From assembly GCA_907165275.2 (NCBI GenBank), contig OU015660.1, positions 10,542,501-10,606,500 of the forward strand: 64,000 nt of DNA, given 5' to 3'. The DNA comes from Zygaena filipendulae. Lineage: Eukaryota > Arthropoda > Insecta > Lepidoptera > Zygaenidae. The notes under the pieces are model-generated. The model did not search any database. It was given only the letters and a program-made list of their open reading frames with translations, and was not told where the DNA came from. Every line of letters starts with the position of its first letter. The first letter of the stretch is position 1. Below, piece after piece: positions 23,534 to 34,231 of this stretch. A program made the position numbers and the translations under genes.

Positions 23534-23711
23534 TCAGAGTTCCCGCAAGAATTCCGGGATTAAAAGTACCCTATGTCTTTCTCTGTACCTCTGAAAACGT
23601 GCATGCCTTTCATCCAAATCCGTTCAGCCGTTTTTGCGTGATTAAGTAACAAACATCTAAACATCTAAACATTCAAGCATCCACACTTTCACATTTATAA
23701 TATTAGTAGGA
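23534..23711 (-). mobile_element. Helitron-like element, 3' truncated
   Basis: The 5' end TCCTACTAATATTATAAATG lies at 23711 in minus orientation. The GCCGTTTTTGCGTGATTAAG and TCCCGCAAGAATTCCGGG blocks are present, but the copy stops before the hairpin and CTAG. Confidence 0.7.
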
Positions 23712-24268
23712 TTATTCTACTAAAAGCGCCAAAAGTTATTCTACTTCCGCTTTTTAATTTTATTTTTTTTTGTCATTATAAATAAAAAAAACAATAACAT
23801 AATTATATCGGATGATTTATTTTCCAATATTAGTCAATAGACCGCAATGAATTTCTAGCTTCTGATAAGACGAGCAATTTATTATCATCTATGAAAATTA
23901 TACATAATTATATTCATAAATAAATACTTTACGCACGATGTAGATATACGTAAAATTCAGTCTTTTTATTTTAGGCTTTACGTCGACACTTGCGCCGACG
24001 CCAGGGTGTACCTATACTGAAATTATTTTACCCATACATCACTGTCACTATTCTCATAGATAGGTACTGTTAAACAAGGTACATAATAATAATTAAACTC
24101 ACTTTGTACTCTACATGAATAAACCGTTCAAAATTAAATGCCTATACAACATGCATCCAGGACCCAATAATGCCTTCCAATGATATAAGTATGTAGGTAG
24201 TTAGTATTGTATAATAATGGCCAATATAAATAAATATGAGCAGTTGGCACGAGTGCCTCGTACGGCTT

Positions 24269-27200
24269 CTATTTTTCCGTGTCTGGCTTTAAAGCGAGAA
24301 CACCTTGTGCATACAGATCGCGCACCGCTTCCAGGAGGCGCTGCTCAGCTCTCGGTTCCCCTAACGCAACATCCACGCTTCCCGCACATAGTAGAAGAGC
24401 TCTCAACGCCGCTCGTGGCCAGTCAGGCTTGAGTCCGCGCCTCACCACTGCCCCGGACGCCGCAGCACCTAGCCTCGCACATTCCGCTTCCAATAACTCT
24501 CCGTACTCCTCAACCAGTTTGTCACCAACGGCCCGTCGCATTTCCGGTGTTAAAGATGACAGAAGCAACAGGGCAACGTCATCCATAGGTCTTCCCAACG
24601 ATACCATTTGCCAATCCAAGGCGATACACTCACATTTTCCATCTTTTTCTCTGAACAAAAGATTGCCGCTCCAAAAGTCGGCGTGGGCGAGAGGCGCCGG
24701 TTCCGCGGGTCTCAACAGAGTTCCCAAAAGTGATGGCGCTCGCGCGCTGAGAGCTGAGACAGCTGCCGCCTCTTCGACGCAGTCGGGTCGTACTTTTAGG
24801 AATGCTTCTAATTGGGGCAGACCACGCCTAACAAGCCGTAGATAACCAGCGGCAGCTCGTTCGCAGGGGAAGAGGAAATCAAACCTCTGGTCGAGTGAGC
24901 CTTCTCGCTCTCGCAAGGCCAGCGAAAGGGCGTGCAGCCGCGCAGCTGCTTGCAGCGCAGCTCTGGCACGCTCCTCTGTTAGTCCCTCGGCGAAGTCAGC
25001 CGCTTCAAAGCCAACTGAAGTGACGTCTTCCAGAACGAGTTCACTGTCTCCTCCGATTTCATCTGTAATGATACGTTATAATTATATAGCTTGCTTTTAG
25101 CTTCATATACATACACCATCAAGTTACCTACTTGTTAATTGTTATAATAGATTGTGATTCTTGAATAGGGTAGATAATATTATGTAAATTAGGATGCGTA
25201 GGTACATACTTAAATGTGGCTGCTATTCCATAGTAGTGGCATGTTTTTTCTATCTTTTCAAAAGTTAAAAATGGATTACAATAACCTAGTACACAAGAAA
25301 TGAAAAGACACGCTGTGATCGTCGCTTTAAATTACAGCGATCTTGAAAGCTCTCGATTTTTAAGGGTCGTCTGATTGTTTGTACATAAAGTTCGCCAAGA
25401 GTTGGAAGCACGTGGAGACGACGTGGAAAATGTTGCCAAGCGCATAAGCATGATGCACGTTTAGACAGTTTGTTCAACAAATTCAGGAAATTACCAAGAT
25501 ACCCTTCAAAGTTCATAAGAGCCATCGCGAGAGATCTCCGTATTTGTGAGGGCACAATCCGAAACACTGTCCGTAAAGACCTCTGGTACAGTACGTAGCA
25601 CGGTCCACGTGATGCGCAGAGGGCAGTTTATCTCAGCACAAACTCGGAGTCAGCGATCAATCCGCGGTAAATGACCTTTGAACAAGCTGAAACATCCTGA
25701 AAGTCCGGATGTGCTCAGGTTTTTTCCGACGTAAAAATTTTGACCGGGATCAGAAACCAAAGCGACGAATTGGCAAATGATACCATCCAATACCATCCCT
25801 TTGGCATTTGATTGGTTCTGATTCAGATTGCCCATGTTATGCACATAAAGTTTCCCGCAATTGTTGGTTTTGGGACACGTTAATATGCCACCGTACTTCT
25901 TTCCTCAGAGGCTTCGGATAAATACACCATGCCTACGTCGAGGTTTTAGAAACTGTTATAAAACCATGGATAGACAGAGTGTGTGTTGCGAGGTCATACG
26001 TATTCCAACAGAACTCTGCACCTTCACATAATATAACCATGTCGTCATGGTTATATGTGAAGGTGCAGAGTTCTGGTTGCTGATTGATTGATTGAAGATT
26101 GGTGTTTGAGAATGACGAGAATCTGCATGACCACATCACCCCAAACTTATGGCCACCGTAACTCTCCAGGTTTTAATCCTAAGGATTTCTGCGTATAAGG
26201 CGTTGTTGAAAGAGACACTAATTAAAATCCCCATAACACGCTTGAATCTCTTAAAACTACTATACCAGAGTTATGACCCAAATGATTAAAGATCAATTCA
26301 TTCTGGCATGCGTACGTCGGCACGTCTCTGAGTTCTCTGACAGCGAATCGTTTAGCCTGAGTCGTTTATTAAGCCGTAAAAAATGTAATTGTGTCCTACA
26401 AAATTTTGTTAGAATTATCAACAATTTAGTTTTAGTTCAGTAGGTATGTCCTCAAATACCTTTCGCTCCCTGTATGTATGCGTATCATGCATGCTAAACT
26501 ATATATAAAAAAATGATTTTCGCCGTCAAAATCAACTAGGAATTTATGTGCAGTTTTTGTTTCAACGCAATCGGTTCACGATAACTTGAAAGCGTTTGAA
26601 ACGTAAAGTAGGTAGGTATAAATAATATCCCTCGTGGTGTCTGTGTAGCTTCTAAATACCGTGTAGGTTAAGTTTTATGGGCATCAGCTAGTCCCGTAGA
26701 ACAGCTGAGTCGTGAATGTGAATCTTGCACTTTCTTACGTCACAAAAATTTAACCTTGGATGGAGAGACGAAAATAGACAGTAGGTATACAAAATAAAAT
26801 CTCAAAGTCGCAAGTCATGACTGCAACGTAAATATAGAACGATCAAAAATATTACGGTCCTTGATTATGAAAGTTGAAGTGGATTTTCATGCACATTTCA
26901 GCCTATCTGAAACCGACCTGGCAGCTTAGCCTTTATGCACTTGGGGATGGGGAGTCCCGCTCCAGGCCCTAACGTCTCCTCCGCTATCCTGTTCAAAGCC
27001 GGTGCAAGTTCTGTATAGAATAAAATCTCCCTAGTGTCGAATTGTGCTTCAGCTACGAAGAGTCTTCCAAAGGGATCCCGCGGGGGGAGTTTGACAACGA
27101 GAGGTAGGGCGCTTCGTTCTCCATCGCATTCGTAGCGCACGGTCACCGCTAGAACTCTGCTGAGGGCACCAGCTACTCCAGCTCGAGACTCCACTCGAAC

Positions 27201-27561
27201 CTGTAATATCGGGACGTCTACGGATTAATAGAATAAAATTGAAGCTTACCTAAACGCAAATATTAAGTAAAAAAAAATATTTGTGGCAAATATAGAGAAG
27301 TTACAAAATACAATTAAATTTTCAACTATTATATTTGCATTAGCTTTATTTACGGAAATATTTAATTAGGGCATTATATAGAGAATACTCCCGCACCTCG
27401 TTAGCACCGACCACGCCCGACCCAATTAACAACTCCTGGGCCCATTCTTCAGTGAGGGCAACATCTACGTCAGACTCCGGGCCCTGTTCACATTCGGAGT
27501 CCTCACTGCCACTACTGGGGGCCTCCGAAATGGCCGCACTGTCAGGCCCCCCGGCTTGCAT
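24269..27561 (-). CDS. CHK / ecdysteroid-kinase-like (EcKL) protein
   Basis: Three minus-strand exons join in frame: 27561-27397, 27200-26918 and 25062-24269, giving 413 residues, the usual EcKL length. The N-terminus (MQAGGPDSAAIS...) is acidic and Ser-rich. The N-lobe has VRYECDGERSALPLVVKLPP (the Lys of VVKLPP being the likely ATP-binding lysine), then a stretch to PKCIKAKLP, ELVLEDVTSVGF, HADFWSGNLLF (His276, Asp278) and CIALDWQMVSLGRPMDD (Asp299). These are the Brenner-type HxDxxxxN and DWQ motifs of the CHK-kinase-like family, whose known member phosphorylates ecdysteroids at C-22; others are tied to detoxification. HAD replaces the usual HGD. The donor at 26917 (CCAG then GTCGGT) is weak, so that boundary is less certain. 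A mariner relic occupies the second intron. Confidence 0.9.
25290..26375 (+). pseudogene. Decayed mariner-family transposase
   Basis: Reading across several frames on the plus strand gives mariner-like text in order: LLNKLKHPESPDVL-type, FSD (then frameshift), VMHIKFPA, MPPYFFPQRLRINT, AYVEVLETVIKPWIDRV, VFQQNSAPSH, ENLHDHITPNLWPP, SPGFNPKDF, GVVERDTN and NPHNTLESLKTTI. There are many stops and frameshifts. The usual second catalytic Asp (QQDSAP) is Asn and the third (SPD) is Gly, so the enzyme is dead. It lies antisense in the EcKL intron. Terminal inverted repeats were not found. Confidence 0.85.
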
Positions 27562-28056
27562 TGTACGCAATGCGCTTACAAAAACACAACAGACACACAC
27601 TAAATTCTTTCTACTTTCATAATCATATTCTATATCATCTCCAACAGACAACAATATACTTAATTTTACAGTTTACTCAAGCATCAATTACGGTTTATTT
27701 AAGTAGGTATGCTTATTTAAGGTTAATAATGTACCGACTTGTTTTAATCTAGGCACAAACTGCACCCGAGTCCCGACTAAATTGAGGCACGCCGCGCATG
27801 CGTAACTCTTGTATGTATTATTCATCGGAACTTCCACTGAATGTTTCTCGTCATGTCAACGCCCATAAGTAGCATAAAATATGTAGTTTACAATTAATTT
27901 ACATACTTATTTATTACACTTAGGTCATGTTATAGCGTGGCATCAAGTAAATATTGAAATTAACTACTAAAATTTTCTATAGATGCAATATTAACACTGA
28001 TCTTCATACGTACCTAGTACTATTTGATTTGGTCTTTGTTTAGTAGTTATTACCTA

Positions 28057-28236
28057 TCCTTACTAATATTATTAATGCGAAAGTGAGTTTATTTGCTTGT
28101 TTGTTACGCTTTCATGCCCTAACGGCTCAACCGGTCATCATGAAATTTTGCATACACGTTTTCAGGGATGCAGAGAAGGACATAGGGTACTTTTTATCGC
28201 GGAATTTCCGCGGGAACTCCGAAGTTACCGCGGAAT
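28057..28236 (+). mobile_element. Helitron-like element, 3' truncated
   Basis: Starts TCCTTACTAATATTATTAATG after A and contains CAGGGATGCAGAGAAGGACA and CCGCGGGAACTCCG. It breaks off at about CCGCGG, before the hairpin and CTAG. Confidence 0.7.
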
Positions 28237-30033
28237 GTACATTTAGTAATTTGGGATTACAAACACACTTCAATTTTATTTATATGTACATATTCGGCGA
28301 ACGGTGCGGTGCGCCGTACACATGATCGAACTTGGTTCTTGCGCAACGCGTTCGATGTGCAATCAATGTGTGCAAACCATCCGAACACACCGCACAGATG
28401 TTAATAATAATAATGTGCGGCGGATAGCTACACACGACCGAATATGGCACGGAGCGCACGAAGTTCGATGTGCGGAGCGCACCGAATCCAGTCGTCTGTT
28501 AGCACTATTATGTCAAACATCAATGTGTCAAACAAATATTTTGTGAGTTTACGAGTTTGTGTTGTTCTTGAAATAGATACTTATTTATTTTATTTTTAAA
28601 AGCAATTGCTTATTAAATAAAAAAAATATTTTATTTTTAAAAGCAATTGCTTTTTACATAAAAAAATCAATAAAATGGATTTACGCTCTGTATGTGAATT
28701 TAGCTATAGGTGTTGTCTACGGAAAAACAAAGATAATCCTTATACAGAATGTTACAGTAAGGTGTAGACATATTTTACGATCGTGTTCACGTTATCGTCT
28801 GCAATGATTAGACACTAGTAATTTAACTGGTACCATGAAAAAAACTTTCCTAAAATTAGCTAGGTTTGCTGCTATTAACTTGTCTCTGCACCCCAACGGT
28901 GATAAATTGCATCAAATCGTCTTGAACTCGTCACCAGTAACCAGTTCATGAACTTTCCAGTGATATGACATGTTTATTTTGTTACGAAAGTGGGTGGTAA
29001 AATATTTTTTTGGTTATGAAATTTTGAAGTAAGCTTTTTGATCTAAATACCACGGTCAAATTATTTTATAAGTTTGCCAGATCACAATCTTCAAATATGA
29101 CTACACCTTTTTGTGACATAAAACAATAATAAAACCTCTTGTATTTATTCAGTTGCAACAACCATCAAAAAGGCTTTAATCTTAGAGAAATTAAAATCAA
29201 TAAAATCGTTAAACTATGGAAGGTTTAATTATTTTAAATAAAGCGATTTTCGGTTTTCTGCTCCTCCTGTAAAATTTATTCCGCTGCAATTACTTTGTTT
29301 TTTGTAGGGTAGCCGAGAGCGTCTAGTTCAACTGTGACAACTGACGAGTTGCTTACAAAAGTTAACCATGCATGTCAGTGTAAATAGCTACCTACTTAAT
29401 AAAAAAAGAAAAATAATTTGACTTGGCAGTATTCTTAATTCTTTCGACCTTCCCGGAAGGGATTTTTAAAACAAAAAGGCATATTTCTACTAGTGATGCC
29501 AAACTATCGATAGTTGAATTTTAAAATCAGGATATCGATAGTATCGTAATTACTAATTAGTGATACCTTGCTATTATATCGGCCGAATTAATCTACAAAA
29601 GGAGTTGCTATGCTATTTAACTTATAACTGAAAATCGTTAGTTAAAATTTTTGGAAACAAATAGTAATTTCACTTTGTAGCGGTTTTATTTTTGTATTAG
29701 GTATAAATTACAAAAAGTTGACTTTACCATCGATTACGGTGCTGTTTTAGACAAAATTTCAATGTGAAGGGTTTTTTCATGTGTTTTATATTGACCTGAC
29801 AAAATACATAACGTGCAAAACGCCTTAATTAAAAGAATAAGAATTTCATTTCGAAAATATAAATACAATAATACATATAATCGAACATAAAACCTCCTAC
29901 TTTTTGGAAGTCGGTTAAAAACCAACAAAACTAGGTATAATTACTATAAGTAAACGAGACAACTTATTGACGGTAAGATAGATTATAGTCGTAGATTATA
30001 AGTATTATAGTAAAGACATCGTAGGTCAGAATA
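28237..30033. other. Intergenic, no gene seen
   Basis: A GC-richer patch (about 28290-28500) has repeated TTCGATGTGC blocks, and the short frames over it are not convincing. A direct repeat of TTTTATTTTTAAAAGCAATT occurs near 28589 and 28632. A composite-repeat end fragment (AACCTCCTACTTTTTGGAAG) lies at about 29889. Confidence 0.45.
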
Positions 30034-30356
30034 GGGATGTTGACTACTATTGAAAATTAAAATTCTAATTAGTCCGTCAGTTAGAAAATAAAAAAACAAT
30101 AGACACGTATTTTTTGCTTTTTTAAATAAATTAAAATATACAGAGATAAATCGCATTAAAGTTTAGGATGTGGAGGTCGTGACGTCACTAATCACAAAAC
30201 CGCCATACAAACTGTCAGAATAGTGACGTCACGCGAAATTTCAACTCAGTATATCGCCGTTATTTTTTGATTACGTAAAAAAAGAAAAAATACGTGTCCA
30301 ATATTTTTTAATAATCTACAAGACGGACTAAAAAATAAAAATTAGTCAACATGCCC
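30034..30356. mobile_element. 323-bp MITE-like element, copy A
   Basis: The left end GGGATGTTGACTA and right end TAGTCAACATGCCC are inverted, with a further subterminal pair around TTAGTCCGTC / GACGGACTAA and ATACGTGTCC / GGACACGTAT. Copy B at 33716-34038 has the same length and is nearly identical. Each copy has two TGACGTCA octamers (here 30180-30187 and 30224-30231). There is no coding content. Confidence 0.8.
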
Positions 30357-30420
30357 ATTACCGAACTATCGACATTCGAGCATTGTGATCCACTACTAAA
30401 CGACATTTTCGACAGACATG

Positions 30421-30522
30421 TCTAGTTAATTTGTGTTTTCGACCGAAGGTCGATTCCTATACATACGTCTAGTTAATTTGTGATTCCTATCTGTCTTTAG
30501 ACATAAGTCTAGTTAATTTGTG
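30421..30522 (+). promoter_or_regulatory. Cluster of TCTAGTTAATTTGTG motifs upstream of ARL6IP4
   Basis: Three exact copies start at 30421, 30468 and 30508 (spacing 47 and 40 bp), with a partial fourth near 30531. Each is preceded by an ACATA/ACATG-type run. They lie about 500-580 bp before the ARL6IP4 start. The same motif clusters upstream of TXNDC5. Function is unknown; it may be a promoter-linked element or a short satellite. Confidence 0.4.
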
Positions 30523-30998
30523 AGTCTACGTCTAGTGATGTAGGGTATTTAATTGTGTTCTGTGACTTACTGTGAGCGATGTTCTCTTTCATCAGATTCG
30601 TCTCTCCTGTGGTCTAGTGGTTCTATCTATTCCATACTCCATAATTCCTATTTCTCTGCTTAGAACTAAAGAAGTTCCAAGTTTTTTAGTTTTTACTGAT
30701 CGTGTCATTGTCAAATCGTCAATTTTGAATAATGATAGTGTCAAGATAGTGTGCTGCAAAGATATTACTTATATTGTAGTTAAGCTGAGCTGCCGCCTGC
30801 CGGCTCAGTTCTGGTCTGCTGCACTACCTGATTGTGAATTGCTTACGATACAGTAGTATCTTAAACGTAGTGATTATTATCTTATTATATTGGATGTGGT
30901 TATCAAAGAAAATTAACTTGGTGCATATATTGCATTGCTATTTGCTCGTGCGGGTGCGGTGTGCGATTTGGATTTTGTTTAATTAAAGAGTAGAGATA

Positions 30999-32013
30999 AT
31001 GGGAAAAGTAAAGTCCAAAAAAAGAAAAAGATCATCCTCCAGCGATTCCAGTTCGAGTAGTTCAGACTCGTCTCGAGAAAAGAGGAAACTCCGTAAATTA
31101 AAAAAAAAACTTAAAAAAGAAGTGAAGAAAACGGAAAGAGCGCTCAAGAGGAAGCTTAAAGAAAAAAAGAAGTTAAAAAGAAACAGAAGGAGCAAGAGCA
31201 GTAGTAAAAGCATTGAGTCTAAAAAAAAGGAAGAAGAGAAATCGTGTGATGTACCTATAGGTGAATAATCTGCCCTCCAGTTATTTTTTTGGTAATATTG
31301 GCCTAGGTCAAATAGAGCCTTGGTATAAAGATATTGTTGTATTTGAGGCATTTTCACGTGGTCTTTTTTTAATGAACCACAGAATTTGACTACCTACATA
31401 TTTAGACTATCTGTTCTTTTTTCTTTCAGCATTGCTGGAGATATCCAAAGCTATGGCTCCAATGACAAAGGAGGAGTGGGAGCGGCGGCAGAGTGTGGTG
31501 AGAAAGGTTATGGATGAAGAAACAGGCAGATACAGGTTATCCTATCTTTCCAATCTAGTCTTTAATGTAATCAATTTCTTTGTCACTTGAAGAATAAATA
31601 GGCAGATTTCAGCATTAAGTACACATAGAGTACTTGAAGAGTGTGGTTGATCAGGTGACCCAAAATCTTTCGATCCAAACATAATTTTGCAAAATATTGC
31701 TCTATATGTAACATTTCTATATCTTAACATTTGATAGTAGATTTCCAATACCTGCTAAGGTTTAGGAAAACAAAATACACAAACTCATTGTCAAAAATAG
31801 CTTCATGTATGATTTTTTTATAGTTTGTCATGTATCAACATTTCATGTAGTTTGGTGCTCCTCAGTTATGACTTTTTCAGGTTGATAAAAGGTGATGGTG
31901 AGGTTCTTGAAGAAATCGTGTCACGGAGTCGTCAGAAAGAGATCAACCGCCAAGCAACCAGGGCAGACGGAGCATTCTTTCAGTCACAAACTATGGATAA
32001 CGAGTATTTATAA
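30999..32013 (+). CDS. ARL6IP4: ARL6IP4 / SRp25-like nuclear protein
   Basis: Three exons join in frame: 30999-31260, 31430-31535 and 31881-32013, giving 166 residues. The N-terminal half is basic and Ser-rich ([16 protein letters not shown], then Lys/Arg-rich stretches up to about residue 78). The C-terminal half has the family signature [38 protein letters not shown] and [23 protein letters not shown]6IP4 (also SRp25/SRrp37) is a nuclear, nucleolar-speckle protein implicated in pre-mRNA splicing. The ATG follows GTAGAGATA with no earlier in-frame start in the exon. Confidence 0.93.
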
Positions 32014-32409
32014 TTTCAACAATCCAGAATGACTTTTTGTGAAGATTTGTTTTTTTTTTTGCATCAGAAGGGAAAATTATAGATCAGGTGTCATCCCAGA
32101 TGTTTTACTTGAATGTATGTGGTGCTTATAATTATGTGTCTGACATAATCATAATTACTTAACATAATTGGTTAAGCTTTGTGACAAAGGAGACTTATAT
32201 TGGCTTATATTAAGAACTGGGGAATGGGGATTGATAAGCTTATTTGATTACTGTACTTGTTGTTTTGTTATAATAAGAAAAAAAAACTGATTTATAATTC
32301 TTATCCTTTTATTTTTCCATGTATTTACTTACACAAAGTATCTCACTACATACAGGAATATTTTTTATTCAGTGCGCAAACTTTTACAAATCAAACTTAA
32401 AGGAGTTTT

Positions 32410-32415
32410 AATAAA
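32410..32415 (+). terminator. Candidate polyadenylation signal for ARL6IP4
   Basis: AATAAA about 400 bp after the ARL6IP4 stop in AT-rich sequence. Other hexamer variants lie nearby, so the assignment is tentative. Confidence 0.35.
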
Positions 32416-33152
32416 CACCTTTTTTTATTTTGATAAGTCTTAGTACAAAAAAGTAAAGTTATCATGAACGAAAGATGTATACTTTGCAATTGATTTATTG
32501 GCTACTCTATTCGCCGCCGCCACCGCTGCGCGCGAAACGCTCGTTCGGCTAGATGGGTTACAATGTACCGACAGCTGATCGAGGTCGTTCACCCCCGCTG
32601 CAACATCTCCGCGTACGCCGCACGGCGCGCGCGCCCATTGATATTATTACGAATAGATATTGTCCATATTTTGCTAATTTAAAGTCGGATAAAAAAATAT
32701 AAAAAAGTTTTGAACAAACAATGGAAATGTGTTCTATTACTGATACTGAACCACCAAAATTTTTTTGCGCATTGCTTAAAAAATATTCCTGTATAATTTA
32801 ATAAAACTGTAATTGGGAGCCAATCTGTAATCTATCAAAAATAGTAGAGCTGGTTAAAGATTTCAGTAAATAAATACTGCAGCATCAACTGGAGTCTCAC
32901 AATTTTAAAACCAAAACAGTGTTTAAAAACTCATGATCAAAACACTACACAACTACTACGTTTTGCAGGATGCTCATAGTAGTACCAAACAACCGCATTC
33001 TTTCATCTGGCGAAAAGGAAATATTGGAGGGTGTCATATGACTAGGAACATTCAAAATAAGTTTTTTCTATAGCTTCAATCTCATTACTCTGGGTAACCA
33101 CAGTGATTATGACCACAAATTAACTACGCTTAACATTCACGATTAACATTCT
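32416..33152. other. Intergenic between convergent genes, no gene seen
   Basis: Mostly AT-rich, with a distinct GC-rich patch at about 32513-32640 (CGCCGCCGCCACCGCTGCG...). The patch has no supported reading frame and its origin is unknown. Confidence 0.4.
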
Positions 33153-33380
33153 GGATCCTTATTCAGTATGACCAATAACATTCCTTGCTTATAACGCGCG
33201 TCCCAAAAACCCAATCCCAAACGCTCCAGATGCAAAAATATTAAAAATTTATATTCTTTATGACAAAAGAAACGTAAATGTATTGTTTTAAAGTGAAACT
33301 TCTTTGAACACGAGGGAAAAGCATTTTAAGTAGCGCCTTATCTTAGCGCGACGCGTTATGGTCGTAGTGAATTAGGGCCC
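33153..33380 (-). mobile_element. TIR element related to 62628-62796
   Basis: The ends GGATCCTTATTCAGTATGACC and GGTCGTAGTGAATTAGGGCC are inverted. The interior (AGTGAAACTTCTTTGAACAC, AAGTAGCGCCTTATCTTA) is the reverse complement of the copy at 62628. This copy is longer by about 60 bp, so one of the two carries an indel. Confidence 0.7.
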
Positions 33381-33462
33381 TGTTCTGAACGTGCGTGCCA
33401 AAGTGAGTTTTCTGTACACCACAACACTTCATGTTGTCTATAGGTGCAAAGTTAGTTGTTCG

Positions 33463-33505
33463 TTATAAACCTCAGAAGAATAACAGTTATTCTTCTGAGT
33501 TATAA
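33463..33505. repeat. Compact hairpin
   Basis: TTATAAACCTCAGAAGAATA AC is followed after one base by its inverse GTTATTCTTCTGAGTTATAA, differing only by a 2-bp insertion. Both arms are about 20 bp with almost no loop. This may be a foldback remnant or a template-switch product. Confidence 0.7.
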
Positions 33506-33715
33506 ACGCGACGAGCGAAACAGTGCCCAGTACCACAGATAATATAATACTATCCTAGTATTATACCTGTACGAAATTGAATGGGGATTTTACTCAAAAC
33601 ATGTCATTTCAATCTGCCCCCTTAGCCAAGTTGACAAGTATAATCATCAACACATAGAAATTAAGGAACTGAATCGTTGTCTGTCACGTAGTCATGCAAA
33701 ACTGGACTTTTAATA

Positions 33716-34038
33716 GGGGTGTTGCCTACTTTTGAAAATCAAAATTCTAATTAGTCCGTCAGTTAGAAAATAAAGAAACAATAGACACGTATTTTTTGCT
33801 TTTTTAAATAAATTAAAATATTCAGAGATAAAGCGCATTAAAGTTTAGGATGAGGAGGTCGTGACGTCACTAACCGCAAAACAGCCATACAAACTGTCAG
33901 AATAGTGACGTCACGCGAAATTTCAACTCAATATATCGCCGTTATTTTTTGATTACGTAAAAAAAGAAAAAATACGTGTCCAATATTTTTTAATAATCTA
34001 CAAGGCGGACTAAAAAATAAAAATTAGTCGACATGCCC
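33716..34038. mobile_element. 323-bp MITE-like element, copy B
   Basis: Same length and orientation as copy A at 30034, differing at about a dozen positions. Its TGACGTCA octamers are at 33862-33869 and 33906-33913. A fragment of the right end (ATTAATCTACAAGACGGACT) also occurs at about 15188 in RNFT. Low divergence suggests relatively recent activity. Confidence 0.8.
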
Positions 34039-34231
34039 ATTGCACGATTTTACATGACCACGTGACATGACGAATTTTCATTGATAGTTAAATTATCACG
34101 ATTTGAAACTCAAAGCGCAAAGTTGTATTCGCGCCAACGCACTTTCAAAGTTTTAACACCAAGCGAGCGGAGCCGCGGCAAACCGCTGATTTTTAAATAA
34201 ATATGTAATTTGACTCTTTCTTAAATCTATC

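Noticed and set aside
28290..28546. GC-richer open frame possibly coding
   Set aside because: No recognisable motif, no splice context, and internal short repeats; treated as spacer.
30983..31357. 124-residue minus-strand frame opposite ARL6IP4
   Set aside because: Leu/Phe/Ser-rich complement of a Lys/Ser-rich exon; the plus strand has the conserved protein.
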